Assembly (NCBI GenBank): GCA_016800925.1 | Contig: JABCPU010000011.1 | Span: 372,001 to 436,000, forward strand | Length of the DNA stretch: 64,000 bases | Source of the DNA: Suillus spraguei | Taxonomy: Eukaryota; Basidiomycota; Agaricomycetes; Boletales; Suillaceae | Reading direction: 5' to 3' | Position numbers and translations under genes: made by a program | Notes under the pieces: generated by a model | Databases searched by the model: none | The model's input: the letters and a program-made list of their open reading frames with translations, nothing else | Told to the model about the DNA's origin: nothing | Part shown: piece by piece, positions 47,844-59,665 of the stretch | How positions within the stretch are numbered: the stretch's first letter is position 1 | How the letters are laid out: every line of letters begins with the position of its first letter

Positions 47844-48720
47844 CTATATAGATTGCTTTATATGAGCTACTCCGGATGTGTGATAGGACGAACGCACTAT
47901 TGTGAGGTATGGGTAGCATAACCTTTCCTCTGCTAATTCCCAAAGTAACATGTCGCCCTGCCCCAACTCATCCCAATTTTCCATGATACTAGGCAACAGA
48001 AAAATTCGTGCATCCAATGTTCCATTCATTTGCAGGAACAATTGTACGCATGCATGCGAATCTTCTACACGAAAGGCCAACACTCGAAGGCGTGCATTAC
48101 TAATCAGACCCATGACTGCAGCTGGATCTGATGTGTGTACTGAAAGGGGTAGACAGATGTGCGTCAATGAGTCAAGACCTTCTAAGCCTTTATGGTTTTT
48201 ACGGAGTATTCGATTATCCATGATATCCAGATGGGTAAGGTTTTTCAAAACGTTGAATGTGCCGATTGATGGTTTGAAGTCGATGACCATGTTCAGAGTC
48301 ACAACATCAATGGAGAGCATCCAGTGCTCGCCACAATGATAATGTATCTTCTGCAAATGCCTCTGTATCGTCTGATAATGCTAAGCATGTAACACCACTG
48401 CATAGCGAGAGCAACTCGATTACAGTCGATTCATTGAGAGGACCTTTGAGATACAGTGAGGTGGTGGTGGTTTGGCGAATTCATTATGCATTAGACGAAG
48501 GCGCAGACATTCAAGAAAGTCCTGGGTATCATATTCATCATAAAGAACGATCTTCAGATACAATAATTTTTCAATACTGCCGCAGGATTCCATCAGTACG
48601 ACGCAATATTTGTGTTATTGAATCATGTGCTCACAAAGGATATGTCCTTCGTGACACCAACATAGTGGTAGTAGCAGCAGCTCTGGAGCGAGTCGCAAGC
48701 GACAATATTCTCTCTTGAAT
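47844..48720 (-). pseudogene. F-box/LRR-like protein, probably broken
   Basis: On the minus strand the right end holds an F-box-like start (EIQERILSLATRSRAAATTT, then MLVSRRTY). The left end holds a leucine-rich region in one open frame of 170 residues, with LTHLDIMDN, DSLTHICLPLSVHTSDP and LRVLAFRVED, and a C-terminal block (WDELGQGDMLLWELAEERL) typical of the large Agaricomycete F-box/LRR group. Between about 48480 and 48660 the reading has stops and shifts. No splice sites repair them, so the copy seems dead. Such proteins select targets for SCF ubiquitin ligases. Confidence 0.55.
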
Positions 48721-49165
48721 TTCAAGTGGCAAAGGTGGTATCATGGTTGAAGTGCAGACCAGCCCTGAAAAAAACAATGCAATTATAAATTTAGGCAATC
48801 ACGTGCCATTTTGTTAGCGTGTGAGAATATATGCATCATCAGTCTGTTACCTCATCATCGACGTCCAAATGCTCAATATAATTTCCACTGAAACACACAT
48901 AAGGGATTGAAGTAGTGGAAACGAAGGGGTATGAATTTGGTCAAAGTGTATATGAAAGTGTGTAGAAATCACTACGATATACTTTCCAAAAAGCATGATT
49001 CTACAATGTAAATTATCACAGTGATTCAATGAAAATAGCGCAAATATCCGATGTAAGGACATGAACCTTGCAGAAGGACAAAGGCAGAGATCCACTGCAT
49101 GCAACAAGTTATGTAGGAGATATCAGAATGAATGGGCAATTCATTATGTGTAGAATATTGTAAGC
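48721..49165. other. No gene seen
   Basis: Spacer between the F-box-like and JmjC genes. Short frames only. Confidence 0.5.
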
Positions 49166-50741
49166 CTACAATACAGTAAATGATGCCAGAGCCTGCTGAA
49201 GCGGTTTCCTGAACACCTGTTTTCCCTTGTAAAACTGATCACCCTTGCATAGTATCTTTGCAGCAGTCTTACGCTTTGCAACTCCAAGATGTACTGAGAT
49301 CAGTCGTGCTATCTCAATGCTGATTGCAGCTGTTTCTGTATCTACTACAGCGGATATGGATCCGCCTTTTGCACGATATTCTTTCCCCCTGGTGACCATT
49401 ATGCACAGAGAGAGCAACGATCTCTCGAACAATGCTGCGCGTGTGACATTAGTGATGTTTGGACACGGAATATGTCAGGCTACTCTTACGTATTCGCAGC
49501 GATAGCGCGGTATGGCGATCATCATGCGTCGAAGTGTCTCCAGAGCATTATGTAGGTTATGGTTTGTTAAGCAGTTTCCTGTAACGATGTCAAGATATCG
49601 AGACATTCTGTGAGATGCCATGCACCCGTAGTGATAGAAGTGACCCCCCGTTGCGAAAGATGCAATTGGGGTATAGACGGCATGCACCTGCCCAGGGGGA
49701 ATGATTCTACAATCAAATATATCGGTGAATGCGTGGAACACATCGGATACAACGCACAAAATATCTCCAGGCAGGAGAGTGATAACTTCCGCGTCGCAAT
49801 TAGCTCTTATCCAAGCTTGATTTTCTGTGAAGTTTCCTAGCTTGAGTGCAAAATCTTGAAGATGCTTGCGATCGTTTTGTCGATCCTTTGGTCGGAAGAC
49901 TACCCAGAACTTGACCCCTACTTCCATTCTAACCCATGTGAGACTGCCCTCTGCGTCGTGATGAGGATACGTCAAATATCCAGCATGGTGGAGCAGAGCC
50001 CACCCCTTCGCTGTGAAGTTTTCTGGATGTACATTCGATGTAATTGGGACGTCGTATGTTGTCTCATTCCATCCATGAGCAATCCCATGATCGAGATTCC
50101 TGTCATAAGCTGGTGTCATATAGACGTCTGGGATTGCTGAGATCATACCGCAAGGCATCTGGGAGCGCTGTCTGTGCCAGTGGAATATCTGTCACACATT
50201 GTATCTTTTCTGTGTTTTTGATATCTTCACAAAAAGCTTTCAGGATGCTTGCTGTAGTGACTTGTCCATGATTTACTCCACGAGCCTTGACGTCTGATGT
50301 TTTATTTAGTACTTTCCGAATTTTTGTAGACGAGAAAACTTCACCGTGAACCCAAACAATCCTATCTGGCGATATGCTGTAGTATCTATCAAGAAACTCT
50401 GCCGTCAACTCCTCGCCCATTGGAGGGTGTCCAATTCCTCTGATAACCACCGATTTATGTTGACTCAGCGACTCACTAACTATATCGTGAATATTGTCTT
50501 CAGGGAGATCATTGTGTGACAGATGTGTCACATATTGTGAATCAGGTGCAGATGCGGGACAGTGAGCAAGATACTTGATGATCGGGATGTCAACGTTGTC
50601 ACAGATATTTTTCTTCTTGTCGTCGTATATGGCTGGGAGGATCGAAACATAGCCGTCCTCCCACATGATGGTGGGACTATCCAACGGAACATGTTTTCCA
50701 AGCAGTCCGATAGTCAAGTCGTAGTCACTGGGCGTTGTCAT
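49166..50741 (-). CDS. JmjC-domain dioxygenase-like protein, with an apparent frame break
   Basis: The start ATG at 50741-50739 gives MTTPSDYDLTIGLLGKH and an N-terminal half of about 210 residues. Near 50120-50130 the frame slips by one base (DLSNP / DVYMTPAYDRNLDHG). The JmjC core follows: KGWALLHHAGYLTYPHHDAEG carries the H-x-D iron ligands, and GQVHAVYTP carries the distal histidine. The cupin strands around them are readable. The frame stops at 49475 beside a donor-like GTAAGAG. A further open stretch (49166-49440, KTAAKILCKGDQFYKGK) is likely the last exon. This family uses Fe(II) and 2-oxoglutarate. Its substrate in Agaricomycetes is unknown, and it need not be a histone. With the frame break this copy may be a pseudogene or carry a sequence error. 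Confidence 0.7.
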
Positions 50742-50759
50742 GTCTGATGTTGGTAACAA

Positions 50760-51257
50760 TCATATCAGTATTCAAAGGGCCATTGTTGTTGGACTAACCA
50801 TTAGCTGGATTAGTTTGTGATTTGTCGTATGCCTACGTTCGTATTGCTGTCGTGGAGTGTCTCTGAGTCTCTGACGCCGTAGTTTTCAGCCGAATTGCGA
50901 TGTCACGTTGTTCAATTGTGACGTGACTTTGTCATGATTGTACATACTTACGGAGCACGAGAACCGGTGCCACATAAACACATAAACGCTACAACAGATA
51001 CAGCGATTTTTTCCTTCAGATTACAAGCGGTTTCCGGTACCTTGTTATTAGTCGAACCTTACTCGGTTCTTTCGACTTTCTCCGAACCCTGCACAGAAAA
51101 AGTCCGAACACCCTCACGGCATTCACGACGAAAAGACCCTAAACTCAACAGGACATGTTCGCTTCAGTTTACTGTTGCAGCTATTATCGAGTGCTAGCGG
51201 CATATAATGACCTCACCATATAACAACCTCCCCATACAACAGCCTCACCGACGTCAA
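50760..51257. other. No gene seen
   Basis: Spacer upstream of the JmjC gene. An 87-residue plus-strand frame at 50934 has no domain features. Confidence 0.45.
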
Positions 51258-51445
51258 TCAAAATCTTATTTTGAACGTTTCTCCCAAGATTCTGAGATCC
51301 AGGCTGCTGAAGTCCGGTACTCGTACGGCTTCGAAATCACGACACAGAACATCCATTCCGAGACTTGCTCACTTATCATCGACACTTGTATCAAGGATTC
51401 TACGCAACGCGAATACCTCTTTGATGGCACCCAAGTAGATAATTG
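51258..51445 (+). pseudogene. Ribonucleotide reductase small-subunit fragment (plus strand)
   Basis: One open stretch reads YFERFSQDSEIQAAEVRYSYGF, then NIHSETCSLIIDTCIKDSTQ and REYLFDG. This matches the conserved block of the R2 (RNR2) subunit around ERF-x-EVQAAEAR-x-FYGFQI and NIHSETYSLLIDTYIKD, which holds two of the iron ligands. Nothing before or after belongs to RNR2 on this strand. The rest of an RNR2 gene lies 1.6-2.8 kb to the right on the opposite strand. Confidence 0.8.
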
Positions 51446-52999
51446 TCTGATTCCTTCACATCTATCTTCTGGCTCAAGGGCATCTCATGCCTTGTCTTAC
51501 GCTCACTAACAAACTCGCCAGCTATGACTCGGATGAGGGATACTGACTTTGCTTGCTTGCTTGATCCTTAGCCACCTTAAGCATCGTCCGCACTCTGTGA
51601 GTTTTGTAAGCTGTCCAGCGCCACGCATTAGCTCTTCATGATTAACACTTTATAACAAAAACAGACCCGACAACTATTATACATATAAGATTTAACGCTC
51701 TGAACAGGTTAGGATGTGGGCCTGCAATGCACTCGTTGTGAATACCCGCTGACGGCTTTCAGACGACTCCAGTAATTCAATACCATCACACTGGGTGATA
51801 CCCTTGCCCTCCGCGAGTGATGGCAGTATTCCTTGCTCCATCATTGACAGACTCGCTAGTTCGTCAACGAGGACAGAACAAGTGACAATATTCCTGTATA
51901 TGGACGGTGGATATGCTGTCGCACCAGCGGTACATGCAGAGCTGTGATAGAGTAACATTTTCTCAGTACTGAAGAATGTTATAACCTGTGACACGAGGGC
52001 GACGATGATTGATACATACTGTACATAATGATATCATTGCACGCCCAGTTGCGACCAGCAAGTTCGACAACTCGCTTGTTCCGTTCTACTTTACCCATGT
52101 TTCAATCTCGTAGTTCAGTACTCTTGGATGAGCACTTAAATTGAATATGATATAACATCCCACAACCTCGTTGTTTCAACCACTGTACTTGGGCGATGTC
52201 AGCAATGAGAGCGGCATGGGAAAAGTACAAAGTTGAAGGAAAGACATTAATGAGCGAAAGACAATGACAAAAGAAGATCAGGGCGGTTGATGAGCTGCAC
52301 GAGATTGATTATTCATGGCTGCTCAGTAGGCTCGGACGTGCTCGCTTGATGAGTGTCTCGATGCGTACCATCCGAGCTCGAGTTATGAGCAAGGGAAGGG
52401 AAGGTAGTGACAATATCTCGAGGTCATTGTATACCGCTCGATAATAGGTGCGACAATAAACTGAAGCAAACGTGTCCTGTGGAGTCTGGGGTCTTTTCGT
52501 TGTGAATGTCGTGTAGGTGTTCGGATGCAGGTTTTGGATGAACTCGACGTAGTTCTGCAAAGAGAGCACTGCTCCAGTCACCAATATTTGACACGCAAGG
52601 TATTTTTTTTTAGGAAACCACATAAGACTATTGAAGCTTCAGCAATGCGCTGGCTGCAAATATTCCCTGACAGCCTCCTTACAGTTATAATAGTCCAATA
52701 TCCTCGTACTCGGTGATACCATTGCCATCAGCAAGCGAACGTAGTACATTCTATTTTGTCAGGGGTTAGTTAGGTTACACCAACCACTGACGCCATCAAA
52801 ATCAGCACATTAAACAGCCTGTCACTTGCATCACAGCCAGGTGCACAACATAGAATACTCACTAACCAGTCTTCCGTCTCCATCATTGATTATCGTAGAC
52901 GATTCGAACTAGTGCACCTCAACACATTGGTAGCACACTGGGTGGCGCATTTGACGAGGTACTGTCAGACAAGCTCATAGCACCATAAACGTATTATAC
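51446..52999. other. Unassigned; two related exon-like fragments
   Basis: On the minus strand, about 51715-51870 (LPSLAEGKGITQCDGIELLE) and about 52690-52750 (RSLADGNGITEYEDIGLL) are diverged copies of one another. I do not recognise the protein. The remainder shows no gene. Confidence 0.35.
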
Positions 53000-54100
53000 T
53001 CACAAAGTTTTACTTGCCACCTGATCGGTATTAGCGTTCGTGTGGATGACGTTCACGTTCGAGTAATTCGACGCACGCTTTTCGAAGAGGTTAGTCGTCC
53101 CCTGTAGCAAGATGATGTCTATGAAGTCCAATGAGTTTGTGCCATTGTACACCTTATCATTGCCTAGCGATGGCTTGCGACAAACCCGATGTACTGGCTG
53201 GTGAGCTTGGCATTCATGTCAGTGAGGCCAATAGGGAGAGTATCTAGAGAGACGGTGTAAGATGGATGTAATGAATAACAAACCACGCAAGGATTCCTGC
53301 TTGATTACGACAGCCCGGGTGATGATGCGCTTCATAGTTTCAGGGTGCGGGTGACGCTTGAGGCGGCCAAAGAGCAAGCAAAATCGATATGCATACCTTC
53401 ATCACGGCTAATCAGCTCATTGGAGAACGTAAGACCAGGTATGAGATCGTGCTTCTTCAGCCAGGAGACAGACACGAAATAACCTGAGAAGACATTCGCG
53501 TCGGGCAGGATCCTTGATGTAGGTGTCGATGATGAGGGAGTAAGACGCATCTCCATCGTTATTTGTAAGCCGTGCAAGCACCGGGCCTCAGTAGCCTGGT
53601 CCTCGTTGAAAACGCTCAATAATATTTGGCATCGACAATGCAACACCGTCTGATCAAGCGAAGAAGGCGAGGACGTGTGCAAATAAAATGACATTCACTG
53701 TCGTTAAAGACGGTCATGGACGTCTTTTGAGAGGTCCGTCTCATCAGCAGTCCAGAATGACGATTCCTCGGCTCTCTTGTACACTTGCCGCAACTGGTGA
53801 ATTGTTAAGACGAAGTTAACAGGACAATATAGACTGTAACAAACTTCGCGGTATTGAATGGAGAAAATAACGAAACAGCGCCTGGATTCTTTGAGCACTG
53901 GTTCTTCGCCTGGAGTAAGTTGAAGATTAACTTACAAATGAAGTCAAGCGACTGACTTTCAGGTAGATCGATTTCATTGACAAACACCATGCGAAGTTCA
54001 TAAGTTTGTCTTTGGCATCCTCAGAGTCTGGCAAGACTGAACGGCTGCGATCATGGAGCAAAACAGGATCAGCGACAAGAACAACAATCCTCGAGGCTAG
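53000..54100 (-). pseudogene. Ribonucleotide reductase small subunit (R2), shattered pseudogene
   Basis: R2 supplies the tyrosyl radical for dNTP synthesis. On the minus strand the gene can be followed in order. The N-terminal region is VLVADPVLLHDRSRSVLPDS (near 54070). Then come [33 protein letters not shown] (53790-53725), HVLAFFA-stop-[42 protein letters not shown] with RDEGMH (53480-53390) and MNAKLTSQYIGFVA. The C-terminal end is FEKRASNYSNVNV and ends ASKTL near 53003. Introns are partly recognisable. At least four frame changes, one in-frame TGA and a deletion of about 50 residues after REC make it non-functional. The invariant Trp of the YHEIW block is Arg. Confidence 0.85.
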
Positions 54101-54998
54101 CATATATCAGTGCTGGTTAAGAGTAATAATGAGGGAGGACGACATAGGCAAAACGTAAGATAAGACCGCAGCCGAACGAATTACTCGGCTTGCGAATACT
54201 TTGAGAGTTATTGGCGTCCATGGATGATTAAATGACGTCGCGTACCTTGTTTCTGGAAGTTTTGGGCCGATCTATTTCGGAACAGTAACAGGGCACTCAA
54301 CGTACATAACATAAATATTGTAAAATGGTAAAACGATAATGGATATGTCGACAAGCGACTAAAACAGCATCTGTGAAGTCAACATGAAAAGGGGAAAAAC
54401 CAGTGAGTAGACGACAAGCGCATTGCATGCTCAGCCTTTATTCTATTACACGATGATGTGTGCGTTGGAGATTTGTGGTTTCATACCATCTCAGGTATGG
54501 ATACTTGAACATCACGTCCACGAGAGTCCTGATAAAAAAATGAAGTCAGTATTTTGTAGTCTCTTGATGTTACCGACAGCAACCTTTGGATGACTTCTTT
54601 TGAAACGCTTGAGTGGTTTCCGTCAATCCTTCATCTCAGACATATATACTTCGATACCGTCCTCCTCTACATCAGAAGTTGTGTATGAGTGTGTGTTGGA
54701 CCGAATTGGTTCGGTATTTTCTCCCACATCGTGAATGATTGTCCGCTCGGTGGTCACCTCAGATATCGCAGGAACACGGTCGACTAGAACGTTTGTCTCG
54801 GACGTCTCTCCTTCGACGACAGTGGGCGTGCTGTTAATGGATTGTTGGACTATCTCAATGACCATTTCTGCTATTGATATAGAGTGAGTGATGGACACGT
54901 CGCCGCACATGTTCTTGCCATTGCACATTAACCTGTGGTACTTCGTGATATTTACTTGTGCTTAGGATATTAGGGCGAGACATTCAACTGGGTGGATA
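54101..54998. other. No clear gene
   Basis: A minus-strand frame of 101 residues (54623-54928; Thr/Val/Glu-rich, VVEGETSETNVLVDRV) has no domain features. It could be an exon of the gene at its right. Confidence 0.35.
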
Positions 54999-55560
54999 TT
55001 ACGCACGCTGCTGTACTGGCAGATACACGGTCTTCCGCTGGAAGTTACCCCACGATCGGTTTATCTTAGAAAGTGCCGTTTCTTGCATGTCTTTGCTGAA
55101 TGCGTTATTCTCTAGTGCCAATGCAAAGTGATAGTCGAGATGAGCCGAACGCCATGTCTTGTTTGAACAGGGATCGTCGACCTTAACTTCTTGGCAGAAT
55201 GCTAGCAGCACCTCGCAGTAGTAATATACGATGGCGACATAAATCTGGTGTGTATTGGTATTATTCAGATATTCGAGGAATGTCTTGGCAGTAAGCTGAT
55301 AGATGCGGAGATGATGAAGAAGAAGGTGTAATTGATCGTGGCATTGATCCGGCACGATTATCTATGTGTCATTGCTATGAACAAACACATAAATAGTGCG
55401 CAAATTCACATACCGCTTCTCTATCAATGGTCAGACACAGAACATTGTCAAACCTCCCCAATGAACATCGTATAGACAAAATGTCGTCGATCACGTCTCT
55501 TTCCTGCTCGCCCATCACGAGGACAATGGGCTTCTCGGTGGAGTAATTCTTAGCATTCAT
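54999..55560 (-). CDS. Unidentified two-exon protein
   Basis: The start at 55560 gives MNAKNYSTEKPIVLVMGEQE. A donor GTATGTG near 55412 closes exon 1 after TIDREA. Exon 2 (about 55360-54999) reads through PDQCHDQLHLLLHHLRIYQL, a helical region (HQIYVAIVYYYCEVLLAF), LDYHFALALENNAF and ends NFQRKTVYLPVQQRA. The exon junction is in frame and the composition is that of a folded, mostly helical protein of about 165 residues. I do not recognise the family. Further 5' or 3' exons are possible. Confidence 0.5.
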
Positions 55561-56147
55561 GATAGTGGTTGAAAGGATCGTGCGAATTTGTTTACGTCAA
55601 GCCCTAGTACCAAAATTTACAATCTCCGCCACGTATTATCTATTGTTCCATGTCTTAAACGAGTCCACCACGGGATGAGAGTTGAAAAATGGATTCACGA
55701 CCAACTGGATGACACAGAACAGAGACCAGAGACGTATACTAGAGCAAACGAAAAACAATATCAAGATAACGATAACGGCGCCGCCCTAAAGCCAAAACAC
55801 GCATCTTTGCAGCTCAGAGACAAAGTCAGCCTCAATTGCGCCTAACGCCATCGACCTACAGTAAACTGTCGGGCCTCGTTCCAGTAACCACACCCCTGCA
55901 AGAGTTAGAAGGTCATGAAGACGGGTGTTGGCACTGGTGGTTATCACGAGATTGTCACACAATAGTAAGCGATACAAAGATTTGTAAGCATTCGGCAGTA
56001 CCCGAGACGGCTAACGGTCAACACTCTGACCTGTGCCCTGATGTACTCGATATGTTTGGATGGACAAACAGAAAGTTATGACGCGTGAGCGATACAATAG
56101 TAAGTACCATAAATCACAGGAATATCGAAGAAGTGCAGAGTAGGAGA
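55561..56147. other. No gene seen
   Basis: Spacer between an unidentified gene and the AAA pseudogene. Short frames only. Confidence 0.5.
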
Positions 56148-57832
56148 CTAGATCAAATCCACCAATTTGTTCGACACAGCTCTGTGCAACGAGCGGGCCC
56201 CCTTTGATGGAACATAACTTGGCAGCACGTTCATCACAATTCCCTCCACGTCTTGAGGGGATAGTGTCTTCGCAACATTGGTGGTGAGAGACTACACCGC
56301 TTCAGCTGCTACCGCCATTTTTTCTTCCGCTGTGAACGGAATACAAGGCAATACAGTGATAACGCGAGACAGAAGCGAAGCCTAAAAAAGACAATATCGG
56401 GTAGTCCGTAAAGGATGTGACCAGTTCAAGTACTCACTCCGAGGAATTGCGAGACACGAGGTCTTAAAAGATCCATGAGATCTCGGTACTCTTCTTGAGT
56501 AACGGGTTTGCTTGGATCTGGTCGGGAATTATAGTGCTCGAATACGAGATTACAGCCTATATTGAACGTTCCAAGCCAGATAACTTTCATGAGATTAACA
56601 TGTCGTTTTCCAGCTTCAAGGGAGCAGCGGCCTTCGAAAAAAGAGTAAAGCATCGTCATGCTCGTAATTTTATATGAACTCACCAAGCTCCCAAGGCATG
56701 AGAAGAGTGTACAACGCCTTTGAATCGTCTACCTTCTCAATCTCCCGAGGTAGAGGTGAGTCAGTCTCGCGGAACCAGGTCGAGGGAACGTACGTCTAGC
56801 ACAACTACGCATCGCTCGCTTTCGTTATTGAGCGGAAATTGGGCCAACGTATCCGAGGAAGACTCCTTCGCGGAAAAAAACATCAAGGTGCTTTCATAGC
56901 AAATAAAAAACAACAAACCTGGTATGGACTCATAGAGTACGAACGCCATAGATTGTACGTCGAGCGCAAGGTGGTCATGTTAACAGTATGGGTAGGAATA
57001 TCTAAGAGGCCTCCAACTGGAAAACAAACGATGAGTTGAGTTGGAGTGGTGTGACTCGTAAAATTGATTTACAGACATTTGCGGGCCAGCAATCTTTCCC
57101 CACGACTCTAACCCTAACAATTCATCTTGTATTTAGCCAAAGAACATACCGCAAAGCAGAACCACGATCGGAGATACCGACAACCGTTGAGAGTGCATGC
57201 TCAACACCCTGAAGAGTTGTTCCAATATCCAGTCCTGACCAATGAGATCATATCGAACTCTTGTGAGGGGCCGGAAGAATGACCGATATAAGTTGAGATG
57301 TTTACCGTGTGTGTGTCAAATCGGCTCTGGTAACATAGTATGTAATAATCGAGTGAGTAAACAGTGACGAAAGGCTGCGAGGATCTAAGTACCTCGTAGC
57401 AGGATCCATTCCTTCTGGCATTGTCTCTCCAGTCTGCGAATGTGAGCCTGAAACACCCTCACTTTCCTCCGATGACGCTTGTGCAGATGGATTCAATTCT
57501 GGATTCTGTAACGCCGATGGATATGCGCCATAGGCTAGCATAGCCTTGACAATCTCGTTCTTGTGCGATAGTTTGTCATTGGTCAAAGTAAATGTCAGGG
57601 CGGACTGTGGACTGACTTGATCACTTGGTCTAGCTTCGCCGCTCTCAAGCACCTGTCGCACTTCATTGACATCGTCGCTCACAATGGCGAACAAGAGTGT
57701 TGGTTTTGGCATCGCGACTGCATGAACCGGCGCTTCGAGAACGGACAAGGACCGTGAAGGAAGGCCGGAGACGGAACGACGAATCGTGCGGGTATATTAA
57801 TCGATATCTTCCTCTTTATCTTCGTGTGCCAT
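56148..57832 (-). pseudogene. Ankyrin-AAA+ (ClpB/Skd3-like) ATPase pseudogene
   Basis: The start at 57832 (MAHEDKEEDID) meets TAA at codon 12 (57797-57799). The same frame then runs on (IRRSVSGLPSRSLSVLEAPV) into an ankyrin-like region (LLFAIVSDDVNEVRQVLESG; HKNEIVKAMLAYGAYPSAL) to a donor near 57395. Later exons give DLIGQDWILEQLFRVLSMHS, a degraded Walker A region (57100-57060, where G-x4-GKS is no longer present), LLDIPTHTVNMTTLRSTYNL, and a Walker B-like CVVVLD cut off from its EIEK partner. ALYTLLMPWELG, GRCSLEAGKRHVNLMKVIWL and a C-terminal lid region ending LHRAVSNKLVDLI at 56148 follow. Another in-frame TAG (EAV-stop-SLTTN) lies near 56290. The whole architecture survives, but both ATP motifs are damaged. 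Confidence 0.75.
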
Positions 57833-58616
57833 ACTGAAAGTTGAGAGTTTGCGTGGCGGGGTGGAATGGTTGATTAAGATCACTAGAGTCCCCTCGGCAA
57901 TGCGAAAAGCGCCAAGACGGAGCCTATTGGACTGGTACAGAGTGGAACTGGCACTCCGTTTGTGTGTATCGAACAAGAGACAAAGGAGCAGAAATTAATG
58001 CAACCCGATGATAGAGAACTATCACGACCGGGCATGACAGTATTGCGAATATGCTCGGGGATATACCCAGGTATGCTTGATAAACATGGTGAAGGCAGCT
58101 GCCCAGAGAAATCAGACTGACACCGAGGACAAAAACATGATTAGCTTACGTACCAGTGAATTATGCGATAGCGAAGTACTAGATGATACACTGGGCGAAT
58201 GAGGTGAGAACGAACTGAAACTATGGTCTAAATTCAAGGATGAACACCACAATCACCAAAATGGTATTTGAAATACTGACCGAATGATATATTAGACATA
58301 ATGGACGAGGACGATGATAAGGACGGCCTTGGATTAAGCAAACTAGACTGGAGGTAAACTTGAGTGATGATGTGCAGGAATTACTGTCATTCAGCAACTT
58401 ACCAGCCTGAGAGGCTTTAATCTGGTAGTAAATGATTCTTGTTGCAGTTCAACGGAAGACAGGAGCCGGTCGGTCGATGATGGGTTCGGTGCGAGGAAGC
58501 TGAGTTGCTGCAGGGCAGCGTTCGCACTGATAGCGTTGAATACCCTGCAACGGCCTTCTGGCTACAAACTATAGGGGCATCCATGAATGCAAATTCAACA
58601 ACATCGCTTCAAAAGC
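57833..58616. other. Probably intron or 3' exons of the gene to the right
   Basis: No strong frame is present. The adjoining minus-strand gene ends at 58617 exactly in a splice-donor context, so small exons of that gene may lie here. Confidence 0.35.
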
Positions 58617-59665
58617 TCACCTGTGGATTGACACGTCGAAAACCAAACGGTACCTTTGCGCTTCTTGTTTCTCACGATGAAAGATTTGATGTGGCTGGAG
58701 CCGAGGCAGACTATTTGCTGCAGACAAAAATACGTCCGTATGGAAAGAGAACCATCGTTTCGTATCACGTTCATTTGAGAGGGATAGAATGAGTGGTAGA
58801 CTCTGGGCACTAGCTGATGAAGATGGCTTAGCCTCAAAGGTCGATGAAATGCGTATTGTGGTATTCTGTGGAGCTCTATGTATCGCAAGGGACTCCGTCC
58901 TAACTGATACGGAAGAATGTTTCTCTCCACAATCATACAGCATCGATTCAAGTACGGATGCCGAATTCAGATTCAGAGACTCCCCCACTTCATGGGCTAG
59001 TGTCGCAGCGGCAGCCTCCGTACTCAGTATTTCCGTGGCTTGTGCATCCATGCTTCGATATTCAAGCGCTTGTAGGATGTCTGCACGATCGTCCAAATTA
59101 GCGTCAAAAAAGGTGGCTGGGATGAGGGCCACGGGTGATGAAGGAAGGCAAGGAGCACTCGGAGACCATGAATCGGGTTTCACGGTGGCATCTGAGATAG
59201 CACGACTCCTTTGTACAAATTCAATGATCGATGGAGCATCTACAAAACCAGAAGTCGCAGACGAGGAATCATTGTCAGTACTAGTGTCAACTAGCGATTG
59301 ATCGTCAAAATGAGCTGTTTGTATATCCTGCTTACCCTGAAGTAGGAATGAATCTATATCACGAGTTCCGATAGCTTGCCCAGCAGGGGCATCTAGGGCC
59401 GCTGGAAAGGATACCAGGTCATTCAAGATGCCTTCGGTGCTATGTTGGCCACGAAGCGCATCGTTCTCGAAAAGTTCAACAGAGCTAACGCTCACGCTTT
59501 CCTCGACGGACAAGACATTTTCTGCGCCGCTCCAACGACGAAGTTTGGCGGAAAAGTCACCTATTTTGCGGCTCCAAGATGTGCGCACGCTGGCCTCGTC
59601 GTAATGGAAGTCTGCATCATCAAAGACATTGAAGGTATGCGTAAAGCCTGTTGTCGTTCATGTCA
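58617..59665 (-). CDS. Unidentified Ser/Ala-rich protein, incomplete at both ends
   Basis: The minus-strand frame is open for over 340 residues, from THTFNVFDDADFHYDEASVR (near 59650) through SWSRKIGDFSAKLRRWSG, then a Ser/Asp-rich region and an Ala/Glu-rich stretch (EILSTEAAAATLAHEVGESL). It ends FDVSIHR-stop at 58617. That stop is the TGA of CAG|GTGAGC, a good donor, so the true gene likely continues into a further exon. No in-frame ATG starts the upstream end, so a first exon with an intron is expected. No domain is recognised; the charged N-terminal part may be the folded portion. Confidence 0.5.

Noticed and set aside
58789..59301. Plus-strand frame of 170 residues
   Set aside because: Antisense of the longer minus-strand open frame, without splice sites or domain.
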